From NCBI GenBank assembly GCA_031272415.1, contig JAISTU010000225.1:1-5993 (forward strand): 5,993 nucleotides of DNA. Reading direction: 5' to 3'. Shown here one piece after another: positions 1 to 5,724 of the stretch (position 1 is the first letter of the stretch; each line of letters opens with the position of its first letter). The notes below the pieces were generated by a model. The model made no database searches, was not told the DNA's origin, and saw only the letters and a list, made by a program, of their open reading frames with translations. The position numbers were made by a program, and so were the translations under genes. This stretch comes from Bacteroidales bacterium (GTDB lineage Bacteria > Bacteroidota > Bacteroidia > Bacteroidales > WCHB1-69).

Positions 1-30
1 CAGAGTGTAGAGTGTAGAGTGTAGATTATT
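1..30. repeat. 7-bp tandem repeat, left-edge copy
   Basis: The heptamer agtgtag occurs three times head to tail (4-10, 11-17, 18-24) and is followed by attatt. A close copy in the same orientation lies at 5857-5888 (agtgtag, agtgcag, cgtgtag, then agattatt). A related inverted fragment (ctctacactcc) lies at 228-238. The two copies bracket all the genes of the window. It may be a piece of a dispersed repeat; no transposase accompanies it. The left boundary of the element is not known because the window starts here. Confidence 0.75.
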
Positions 31-37
31 TTTTTAC

Positions 38-150
38 ATTGTCTGAACTTTGATTTTGAATGATTTTAATGATTTATGTGATTATCTAAAATCATAATTC
101 TAAAATCATGCTAATCATATAAATCATACGAAAATCAAAGTTCAGACAAT
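38..150. repeat. Long inverted repeat of the dispersed gtctgaac/tgatttt family
   Basis: The first 20 bp (38-57) are the exact reverse complement of the last 20 bp (131-150), sharing the core gtctgaactttgatttt. The interior is rich in imperfect tgatt/aatca repeats and could fold into a long hairpin or cruciform. The same core recurs at 151-202, 5427-5457, 5834-5853 and 5901-5993. No coding content is seen. A non-autonomous mobile element or a recombination-prone intergenic repeat is plausible but not shown. Confidence 0.8.
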
Positions 151-202
151 TTTAAAATCCTGCTAATCACATCAATCATACGAAAATCAGCGGTTCAGAC
201 AA
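151..202. repeat. Dispersed repeat copy, inverted orientation
   Basis: This copy contains aaaatcctg, then tcaatcatacgaaaatca and gttcagacaa. It is the same-family unit as the right arm of 38-150 and is largely the reverse complement of 5901-5940. It lies between the long inverted repeat and the palindrome downstream of the SUMF1 gene. Confidence 0.7.
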
Positions 203-233
203 CAAAAGTAAAGACGTTGCGCAACGTCTCTAC
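203..233 (-). terminator. Palindrome with T-rich tail after the SUMF1 gene
   Basis: A perfect 18-bp palindrome, agacgttgcgcaacgtct (212-229), extends with one mismatched pair to 208-233. On the minus strand it lies about 10 bp beyond the SUMF1 stop codon and is followed by ttacttttgt, so it could terminate the operon transcript. There is no natural loop unless the central gcgc is left unpaired, giving a 7-bp stem. The alternative is a dispersed REP-like palindrome rather than a dedicated terminator. Its position just after the putative variable region is also noted as a finding. Confidence 0.5.
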
Positions 234-242
234 ACTCCACTC

Positions 243-1091
243 TCAATTTTCACATGCCAACCGAAATCCCAAATTAAAAAGCCGAAAATCGGGAATAATT
301 TTAAAACGATTGGATACACGGCAATAACGCGCATTATATCGCCATCCACCTCCACGTACAACACGATAGGAGGCGGTAGAGACTCCATGCAGATGTGTTT
401 GATTTTCAGCACTATAAGCACCATAATAATCCTGACACCACTCCCACGCATTGCCACTCATATCATAAATACCGAGTTCGTTAGGAGATTTTGTGCCGAC
501 TTCGTGGCTACTATTGCCACTGTTTTCAAAATACCATGCCACATCAGCAATACTATCACTCCCACTGTATTTATAGCCTTGTGATTGAGAGCCTCCACGT
601 GCTGCAAACTCCCACTCCGCCTCTGTTGGCAAGCGATATTTCTTGCCTGTGATTGCATTTAATCGCTTGATAAACAACTGAATATCATCCCAACTTACAT
701 AATAGGCAGGATAATTATCTTCCAAACCGAAAGTCGCTGACCACGGCGGTGAATAATCCCCATCGCGATTCATTACCGCACTCCACAATGCTTGCGTTAC
801 CTCCATCTTGCCAATGTAATAATCCTTTGTTATAACTGTCTCATGCACAGGACTTTCATCTGTTTCCGCATTCGGGTCATAATTTTCGCCGTTAATGTCC
901 GTTGCTTGCGTCCCCATTAAAAAACTTCCTTTTTCAACCAAAACCATGTCAAAACTCACACCATTGACATTTTCAGTGAAATAAGAATTGCCATTATTGC
1001 AAGACAAAAAGGCAATAGAAACGAAAAGAGAGAATATTGTCAGTCTTTTCCTTACAACTAATCGGAATGCAACACTGAAAATAGGAGTCAT
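243..1091 (-). CDS. SUMF1/FGE-sulfatase-fold lipoprotein with DGR-like variable C-terminus
   Basis: This 282-aa protein has the SUMF1 (formylglycine-generating-enzyme) C-type-lectin-like fold. Motifs in order are GSFLMG (55-60), YIGKMEVTQALW (92-103), YRLPTEAEWEFAARGG (152-167), LGIYDMSGNAWEW (206-218) and the C-terminal GGGWRYNARYCRVSNR stretch (247-262) ending in LGFRLA. The N-terminus has a basic, hydrophobic signal with Cys31 (AFLSC), suggesting a lipoprotein exported to the envelope. Of the two active-site cysteines of true formylglycine-generating enzymes, only the second has an equivalent (Cys257); the first is Tyr252. Ligand binding or structure is therefore likelier than catalysis. 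I chose the start at 1091 because its ATG overlaps the Card1 TGA as ATGA and follows an aggat-like site; the ATG at 1148 would overlap Card1 by 61 bp. The last 30 residues resemble the variable region of DGR target proteins. The ligand is unknown. Confidence 0.88.
   Translation of the reverse strand: MTPIFSVAFRLVVRKRLTIFSLFVSIAFLSCNNGNSYFTENVNGVSFDMVLVEKGSFLMGTQATDINGENYDPNAETDESPVHETVITKDYYIGKMEVTQALWSAVMNRDGDYSPPWSATFGLEDNYPAYYVSWDDIQLFIKRLNAITGKKYRLPTEAEWEFAARGGSQSQGYKYSGSDSIADVAWYFENSGNSSHEVGTKSPNELGIYDMSGNAWEWCQDYYGAYSAENQTHLHGVSTASYRVVRGGGWRYNARYCRVSNRFKIIPDFRLFNLGFRLACEN
261..356 (-). other. Candidate DGR variable region (VR) in the SUMF1 gene
   Basis: This covers residues 246-277 of the SUMF1 protein. 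Family members usually carry asparagine at the exposed positions after GG(S/G)W, after SNR, and around the D and R of PDxR. Here these positions read R251, Y252, N253; F263, K264, I265, I266; F269; L271, F272, N273. Their codons are TTT, ATT, ATT, TTT, CTT, TTT, TAT and AAT, each obtainable from AAT by changes at adenines only; CGA and AAA could come from AAA. Intervening scaffold codons (ARYCRVSNR, P, D, R, LGFR) keep the consensus. Adenine-targeted change is the DGR signature. No template repeat or reverse transcriptase is present in the window, so this remains a candidate. Confidence 0.5.
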
Positions 1092-2248
1092 TTTTTTAAT
1101 CCTAATAATTCCGAAATTGATTTGCAATTTATTATATCTTCTCGCCAAAATATATTGGTATTAAGAAACTTTGCCATATTCATTAGATGATCTGTTACAT
1201 TATCACTCTCACGTGGAGTCAAAGTGAAAATATAAAATTTTGATAATATTCCAAGATTACTCTGTAACGCCGCTGCTTTATAAATTGCTTTGTCAAAAAT
1301 TTCGTCACGTTGGGAAACGTATGATTTGCCTTCTATGGCATAAAATTTTGTCTGATGTAGAAAGATAACATCATATTCATTTTGATTTTCAGTTCCTTTC
1401 TCTTTCAGTTTTACATTTTTTTTAATATTTTCTCCTTTAATAATACCTTCTTCCTTTAACCTGATATAAATATATTCGTCAAACCACCTACCTGTCAGAT
1501 AATAGCACTCATCTATATCAATAGTCACAGACTTGCGTGGAAATTCTATTTGGTCGAGGAATTTTTCCAAATATACTACTTCGTTTAGTCCTATGGATTT
1601 GGTTTTTGAGAATTTGGAGGTAAAGTGTTGCGAACCTCTTCTACGAAGTTCATCAAGTATTTTTCTTTCCTTTTCACCAAAATTTACGAACTTCAAAAAA
1701 AATTGCTTTGTGTAATCTGTATCTATATCACTCGACCATTCTTCTGTCAATTCAAATCCATGACCTTCGACATATTCTTGCAAACTGATATTATCTGCTT
1801 CCTGCAAATTGATATTCTCTGCAAGTATTTCATCTTTTTTTGGAAAAACAAGCCGGCACTTATCATCATCAATACAATAAATGTTCGCATTGCGTATTGT
1901 TTTGAAAAAATTAAAAACAGCAATCGCCATCACGTTAGTACCACCGGTAATGTTGACAAAAATCTGGTCATATTTGTCAAAAAAATTGGCAATGGATCGC
2001 TCTTTAAGAGTTTTTTCAATATCCCAAATTTCGGATGAATGAACGATACTTAAAATTAAATTCTCATCAGGTATTTCGCAAACTTTTCTTATCCATTTGC
2101 CTACACCTTTTTTCGCCATAGCGCTGGTGGAAATAAACCAATGTTTTGTTTGATCAGCCTTACATTTGTTTTCTTGTATGTACTTAATAAACTGTACATT
2201 CTGATTTGTCTTCTTGTCGCTTAAAAGCGTAACTATTAAATATCTCAT
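1088..2248 (-). CDS. card1: Card1/Can2-type CARF nuclease (DUF1887 family)
   Basis: This 386-aa protein has the Card1 architecture. The N-terminal CARF Rossmann domain (about 1-150) opens with MRYLIVTLLS and carries the ligand-loop motif NITGGTNVMA (99-108). A linker or winged-helix region (about 190-245) follows. The C-terminal PD-(D/E)XK nuclease domain (about 250-386) has GRWFDEYI (253-260), Asp293 in EYDVIF, and the E-x-K pair Glu306/Lys308 in YAIEGKSY. Characterised Card1/Can2 enzymes dimerise, bind cyclic tetra-adenylate from type III CRISPR Cas10 and then nick DNA and/or cleave RNA. Length and all catalytic residues are intact, so activity is expected, although no cas10 lies here. It begins a module: a 27-bp repeat lies in its leader and it is coupled by ATGA to the SUMF1 gene. 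The exact activating nucleotide is inferred from the family. Confidence 0.9.
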   Translation of the reverse strand: MRYLIVTLLSDKKTNQNVQFIKYIQENKCKADQTKHWFISTSAMAKKGVGKWIRKVCEIPDENLILSIVHSSEIWDIEKTLKERSIANFFDKYDQIFVNITGGTNVMAIAVFNFFKTIRNANIYCIDDDKCRLVFPKKDEILAENINLQEADNISLQEYVEGHGFELTEEWSSDIDTDYTKQFFLKFVNFGEKERKILDELRRRGSQHFTSKFSKTKSIGLNEVVYLEKFLDQIEFPRKSVTIDIDECYYLTGRWFDEYIYIRLKEEGIIKGENIKKNVKLKEKGTENQNEYDVIFLHQTKFYAIEGKSYVSQRDEIFDKAIYKAAALQSNLGILSKFYIFTLTPRESDNVTDHLMNMAKFLNTNIFWREDIINCKSISELLGLKK

Positions 2249-2270
2249 ATATTTTTTTTTATTAAAAGGT

Positions 2271-2297
2271 TTATAAATTAATTTCGTTTGTTAAAAT
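2271..2297. repeat. 27-bp repeat upstream of the Card1 gene
   Basis: This is identical over 27 bp to 3988-4014. It lies between the stop of the small nuclease gene and the Card1 start, 22 bp before the ATG at its nearer end. It contains the 10-bp palindrome aaattaattt (2275-2284) followed on the plus strand by cgtttgttaaaat. Its placement in the leaders of both CARF genes suggests a shared promoter, operator or translation element. I cannot fit it cleanly to the Bacteroidota TAnnTTTG promoter. Confidence 0.75.
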
Positions 2298-2302
2298 ATT
2301 AG

Positions 2303-3013
2303 TCATAATTTTTGAATATTTTGAACATTCTTGTTTACCATTTCAAAAACAAAAAAATCTATTTTTAATTTTTGCATGAGTTGATGTGCATATTGATTGT
2401 TGCTTTTATCTAAAAAATCAGTAAATGCATTACAATTATTATATGGAACAAGTATTGCTTTTCTTATGTCTGTGTGAACATCAATATCAAAATCACGTCG
2501 TAATTTGTCTTTATCCACAATCTTCCAATAAGTGTATATCTCAAGTATACAATGTAGTAGAGTGTCCTTTGCTTTTGGAGCCTTTAATTCAAGTAAATAT
2601 GTTACATTAGTAATTGAGTTGAAAGATAGAATATCAATTTTACCAACTTTGTCTTTTCGCACATTTTTGATGGGTATTTGATAGTCGAGTACTTCGCCAA
2701 TATATTCATATTTTAACTTAAACATTGACATGGCAATATATTCTTCAGAGCGATTAGAATTTGAGGAATTTCTGCCTGTAGTTGCTTTCCCATCATGTTC
2801 TTCTGTTTTGTAGGATCTTTGACGTGTTATTGTTTGAATGTTATCAAATTTATTCAGATTATTCAAAATTGTTTCCGCAACTATTTCCGAATACTTTCGC
2901 CCATCTCTAAATTTTGATTTGTAATTCACAAACTTTTCCGTGTACAGACAACATGGACATTCATTAAGGCTATTCATTGTTTGCTCTCTTATAGAGTCAG
3001 GAGTATGTGCCAT
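2303..3013 (-). CDS. PD-(D/E)XK nuclease-like protein paired with the Csx2-like CARF protein
   Basis: This 236-aa protein has no family I can name. The core looks like a PD-(D/E)XK nuclease: acidic Glu90/Glu91 at the head of a helix (SEEYIAMSMF), Asp127 in VGKIDILS, and Glu142-x-Lys144 in YLLELKAPKAKD, followed by an aromatic helix (LEIYTYW, 157-163). The N-terminal 30 residues contain Cys19, Cys21 and Cys22 (ECPCC), possibly metal-binding. Its ATG overlaps the TAA of the upstream CARF gene by one base (TAATG), so the two are probably translationally coupled and made in similar amounts. I infer a cytoplasmic nuclease that is the effector partner of that CARF protein. A role on RNA, DNA or as a nickase cannot be told from sequence. 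No ATP-binding or transmembrane feature is evident. Confidence 0.72.
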   Translation of the reverse strand: MAHTPDSIREQTMNSLNECPCCLYTEKFVNYKSKFRDGRKYSEIVAETILNNLNKFDNIQTITRQRSYKTEEHDGKATTGRNSSNSNRSEEYIAMSMFKLKYEYIGEVLDYQIPIKNVRKDKVGKIDILSFNSITNVTYLLELKAPKAKDTLLHCILEIYTYWKIVDKDKLRRDFDIDVHTDIRKAILVPYNNCNAFTDFLDKSNNQYAHQLMQKLKIDFFVFEMVNKNVQNIQKL

Positions 3014-3957
3014 TATTTTTTATCTTTTGTTATTTTTTTCAATATTTCCTTCCCTACTTGTTTGATATAGGCTTTCGATATAGGCTTATGATATGTAGTA
3101 TAAACTTTTGCTTTTAACCCACTTTTAGTGCAATAAGACTGCAAGTTATCTTCGATTTCTTTTCCTTCAACAGAATGAGGGACTGGACCAGAAATAATAA
3201 AATCAAACCGATTACTATCAATTTTCGGCATCATCTTTTTTTTCGATTCGTTAAAGTCGAGTAGACATGTAATCTTCAATTCACAATCAGCACTTTGAAT
3301 TTCGGTTTTTAAGTATTTTTTCAAAATTTCTGCCTTTACGTCTGCATCTCCACAGATAAAAATATTAATTTTTGTTTTCCCTGCGGGATGGGAAAGATAA
3401 TCAGCAATTGCTTTATTTATAGTAATACCTTTTGTTTGGTCTAAAAGTGTAACCAAAGGGAGTAAATTAACGATTGAAGCGGTAGATTTTTTGCTTTTCA
3501 GCGCCCTCCCGTAAGAAACGTGTTTAATTTTTGCTTTTTTTATAATAGTTGCCAAATGACTTACTATAAGCAATACTATTGGCATATCGCGGAAATCGTG
3601 CGTCAAATCCAAGTAGAGTTTATCATTATCTTCGATTATTTTCTCAATTTTTGAGAAAATGTCACGTATTTCGCTTTCATCTTCCCCTTTAGGGAAGTCG
3701 CGAATTGGCTGATACTCAATCTGTTTTTTGTCGAGTTCTGATTTTAATGCCACCCAACTATTCTCCTCTGATTTTGTTAAAAGAAAGAATGATTTATCAG
3801 GATAAACTCCCTCTTTTTGCTTTATCCAATCAAGTGTGGCTATCTGAATAAATTCCGTTTCATCTGAAAGAAAATCACCTGCTTTGTAGCGTCCTTTTTT
3901 GTATTTCTCATTATTGTTACCTGTTCCTAGGAAACTGATAAATATTTTTCTTGCCAT
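3013..3957 (-). CDS. Csx2/TM1812-type CARF protein with a distinct C-terminal alpha/beta domain
   Basis: This 314-aa protein has an N-terminal CARF domain (about 1-177) of the CRISPR-associated Csx2 / DxTHG type. It opens with KIFISFLGTGN (4-14), has the ETEFIQIATLDW helix (33-44) and the signature DLTHDFRDMP (117-126; family consensus D-x-T-H-G-F-R), then HVSYGRAL (146-153). CARF proteins of this family sense cyclic oligoadenylates made by type III CRISPR systems. The C-terminal part (about 197-314) is not the usual helical tail. It looks like a second alpha/beta domain beginning INIFICGDADVKAEILKKYL, with an FDFIISGPVPHSVEGK motif at 251-266. I see no nuclease, HEPN or protease signature. 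It starts after a 27-bp repeat and ends in TAATG, coupled to the nuclease gene that follows. It is likely a sensor that acts through that partner. Confidence 0.85.
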   Translation of the reverse strand: MARKIFISFLGTGNNNEKYKKGRYKAGDFLSDETEFIQIATLDWIKQKEGVYPDKSFFLLTKSEENSWVALKSELDKKQIEYQPIRDFPKGEDESEIRDIFSKIEKIIEDNDKLYLDLTHDFRDMPIVLLIVSHLATIIKKAKIKHVSYGRALKSKKSTASIVNLLPLVTLLDQTKGITINKAIADYLSHPAGKTKINIFICGDADVKAEILKKYLKTEIQSADCELKITCLLDFNESKKKMMPKIDSNRFDFIISGPVPHSVEGKEIEDNLQSYCTKSGLKAKVYTTYHKPISKAYIKQVGKEILKKITKDKK

Positions 3958-3987
3958 ATACTTTTATATTAAAATTTGTTTTGTTTA

Positions 3988-4014
3988 TTATAAATTAATT
4001 TCGTTTGTTAAAAT
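3988..4014. repeat. 27-bp repeat upstream of the Csx2-like CARF gene
   Basis: This is a perfect copy of 2271-2297. It lies between the stop of the 419-aa gene and the Csx2-like ATG, 30 bp before that ATG at its nearer end. The flanks of the two copies diverge immediately, so the identity is not simply a recent duplication of a longer segment. It contains the same aaattaattt palindrome (3992-4001). Confidence 0.75.
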
Positions 4015-4026
4015 TTCATTATTCTG

Positions 4027-5286
4027 TCAGTATCTTTCTGATAAATAAGCAATTAGTTCTTCATATTTAGTTTTATCAATGTTGTTTAACAGCCTTTCTG
4101 GACTGATAATCTGATACTTGTTTTGCTCTATCAAACAATCTCGCCACGTTTCTTCCATTTCTTTGCCACTGCAACGATATTTTTTATACAGTAAGCCTGT
4201 GTTTTCTTTTGGAATTACGTGAACATGCAGAAAATCATCTGCCTTAATTGTTTCAGTTGCTTTGTGTGCAATCATTTGTTCTGCCCAAAGCGTTTGACGC
4301 ATTAGTTGATAAAAAGGCTCGAAAAAATAAACGGAATTTCTGTAATTTTCTTGTTTCAATTTCAACTGTTGCGATTGGGAAATCAAAGTCGAATATCGCC
4401 ATAGTCTTTCCTTACCTGTTGCCTCATCTCCCTTTTGATAATTAGCAGATTTTTTATCATTATCTTCGATAGATTTATCACTATTTCCGTACTTTTCCGT
4501 ATATTTCCATTCAATAAGTAGCATGATTGTCCTGCTTTTAATGTCTTTAGCAAGAATTAGTGCATCAATCGAAGTGCAATTATGCCCTCTTGTTAATGTC
4601 TTTTCATTCAGCAAATCATTGCTACTTATCACTTCAAAAGCAATAAAGGCTTCTGTTTCCCCTTTGTCAATAGGTATTTTTAAGACGTCTTTAATGTCAA
4701 ATACACCAGCACTGATTGTTTGTGCAATTTTGAGAACGGCACTTTTGTCATTTCTCAATGCAAACAAATGATTGAAACATGCAATATAGGAACTTTTTAG
4801 ATTATTTACTCCTGTCTGTGGTTCAAAATTATTGCTTTTATGGTAATCATCCACTTGTTTTCTAATAGGGGGAAATAAATTATAAGTCCTCTTATCTTGA
4901 GGCAGTATATGTTCATAATATTTCTTTCTATATTTTCCCTTTTCTTGTGGGAAATCATTTTGTTTTTTCCGCCATTCTATCTGATGGTGTTCTTGTACTT
5001 TATCGTAACATATCATACATTTTGTTTCAGAAAAAGTTTCCAAATAATTTTTCCAATATAGCACATTGTGTATATCACAAATATCATGCCGTGGTACAGG
5101 ACATACTTTCTCATATTTGAATCTTTTATCTGAAAAAGGGTCTGTATTGCCTTTTTTATGCTCAATAATTTTCTCTGTTCCATCTTCAAAACTTCTAATT
5201 TTGTAACTTCCTTGTCCTACATATCCAATAGACAAATGATAATACTTTCCGTTTTCTTTGCTTTTAATTATAAATGTACTTGCCAT
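4027..5286 (-). CDS. PD-(D/E)XK restriction-like nuclease with N-terminal Cys/His cluster
   Basis: This 419-aa protein lacks a name I can assign with certainty. Residues 62-101 hold a Cys/His-rich segment (Cys62, His67, Cys70, His73, Cys90, Cys93, His100, His101), probably a zinc-binding or HNH-like module. The central region looks like a PD-(D/E)XK nuclease: Glu218, Asp241 in SIDALIL and Glu259-x-Lys261 in LIEWKYTEKY. The PFYQLMRQTLWAEQMI helix (324-339) and LHVHVIPKEN (353-362) recall the PGN_0703-like putative restriction endonucleases of Bacteroidota. Family length and domain limits are not certain. It is the first large gene of the cluster, separated from the Csx2-like gene by 69 bp containing a 27-bp repeat. 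The start is the only ATG giving the full frame; its Shine-Dalgarno is weak. It may be an independent restriction gene or part of the CARF cassette. Confidence 0.68.
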   Translation of the reverse strand: MASTFIIKSKENGKYYHLSIGYVGQGSYKIRSFEDGTEKIIEHKKGNTDPFSDKRFKYEKVCPVPRHDICDIHNVLYWKNYLETFSETKCMICYDKVQEHHQIEWRKKQNDFPQEKGKYRKKYYEHILPQDKRTYNLFPPIRKQVDDYHKSNNFEPQTGVNNLKSSYIACFNHLFALRNDKSAVLKIAQTISAGVFDIKDVLKIPIDKGETEAFIAFEVISSNDLLNEKTLTRGHNCTSIDALILAKDIKSRTIMLLIEWKYTEKYGNSDKSIEDNDKKSANYQKGDEATGKERLWRYSTLISQSQQLKLKQENYRNSVYFFEPFYQLMRQTLWAEQMIAHKATETIKADDFLHVHVIPKENTGLLYKKYRCSGKEMEETWRDCLIEQNKYQIISPERLLNNIDKTKYEELIAYLSERY

Positions 5287-5426
5287 AAAATTGAATGCGA
5301 TTACCTTTTACTATCGCGAGGTTTTTAAATGTAAAATATTTCATATATTTGTTTTTTATATATTTCTTTTTTATTTTGTATAATTTGTGAAAAATGGAAT
5401 AAGCCCCCCAAGATTTCCTCCAACAC

Positions 5427-5457
5427 AAAATCCTGTCAAAATCAAGATTCAGACAAT
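5427..5457. repeat. Short dispersed-repeat copy upstream of the 419-aa gene
   Basis: This copy contains aaaatcctg, then aaaatcaagattcagacaat, a condensed version of 154-201. It lies in the 234-bp gap (5287-5520) between the small ORF and the 419-aa gene. Apart from this repeat, that gap is A/T-rich and shows no convincing gene. A possible -7-like tacattta on the minus strand is too weak to call as a promoter. Confidence 0.65.
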
Positions 5458-5505
5458 GGGTGATTTTTAATTGATAATTTTTATTTTTTATTTGCTCAAA
5501 TACAC

Positions 5506-5565
5506 GTAACTGCTTGATAATCAAGTAGTTGGGGGGGGGGTAAATGCTTGATAATCAGACAATTG
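5506..5565. repeat. 26-bp imperfect direct repeats flanking a G10/C10 tract
   Basis: The units 5506-5531 and 5540-5565 match at 21 of 26 positions and share the exact core tgcttgataatca (5511-5523 and 5545-5557). Between them lies an uninterrupted run of ten G (5531-5540), the end bases of which belong to the units. The first unit is itself a near-palindrome (aactgcttgataatcaagtagtt spans 5508-5530) that could form a hairpin with a taa loop on either strand. Long G/C homopolymers are prone to slippage during replication. Confidence 0.75.
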
Positions 5566-5685
5566 CATGACAAAAGCGTACTTCTCGGCGTCCTCTCCTA
5601 TACGAGCGACACATAAAGCACCTTTTCTACACATTACCTCAGCATTATTGCTGTATACAAAACTTTGTCTGCTTTGTTTTAACAT
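5521..5685 (-). CDS. Small ORF, 54 aa, ending after a C10 tract; function unknown
   Basis: Translation gives a compact protein starting MLKQSRQSFVYSNNAE, continuing through CRKGALCVARIGEDAEKY (19-36) and VMQLSDYQAF, then three prolines from the C-tract and Thr-Thr-stop. Support for coding is a mixed, charged composition unlike the A/T-run surroundings, an ATG about 40 bp after a good Bacteroidota -7 box, and an A-rich leader. No signal peptide, membrane helix or recognised domain is seen. The C-tract sets the C-terminus: the ten C seen here give 54 aa. Nine would read through a second copy of the repeat as QLLDYQAVTCI and stop at 5496 (62 aa). Eleven would enter the open frame ending at 5264. 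A sequencing error in the tract is possible. It could be a leader peptide or a small regulator of the downstream nuclease genes; neither is shown. Confidence 0.5.
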   Translation of the reverse strand: MLKQSRQSFVYSNNAEVMCRKGALCVARIGEDAEKYAFVMQLSDYQAFTPPPTT

Positions 5686-5724
5686 TTTCTATATTTTTTT
5701 TTCTAATAAAAAATTAACCCAAAT

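Noticed and set aside
1..202. Possible CRISPR array in the repeated left edge.
   Set aside because: Repeats are inverted and irregular and the tandem heptamers have no spacers; no repeat-spacer periodicity is present.
243..1091. The SUMF1 protein as an active formylglycine-generating enzyme.
   Set aside because: The first active-site cysteine position is Tyr252, and no sulfatase gene is nearby; only the fold and the second cysteine are kept.
1092..1148. Longer N-terminus for the SUMF1 protein (ATG at 1148, 301 aa).
   Set aside because: It would overlap the Card1 gene by 61 bp and put a polar basic stretch before the signal peptide; the ATG at 1091 gives a four-base ATGA overlap and a normal lipoprotein leader.
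1625..2038. Plus-strand 137-aa ORF.
   Set aside because: Antisense shadow of the conserved Card1 coding sequence; Phe/Ile/Lys-rich with no domain.
5264..5524. Minus-strand 86-aa frame starting at a TTG.
   Set aside because: It is translated across the dispersed repeat and A/T-rich leader and overlaps the 419-aa start; kept only as the alternative frame after C-tract slippage.
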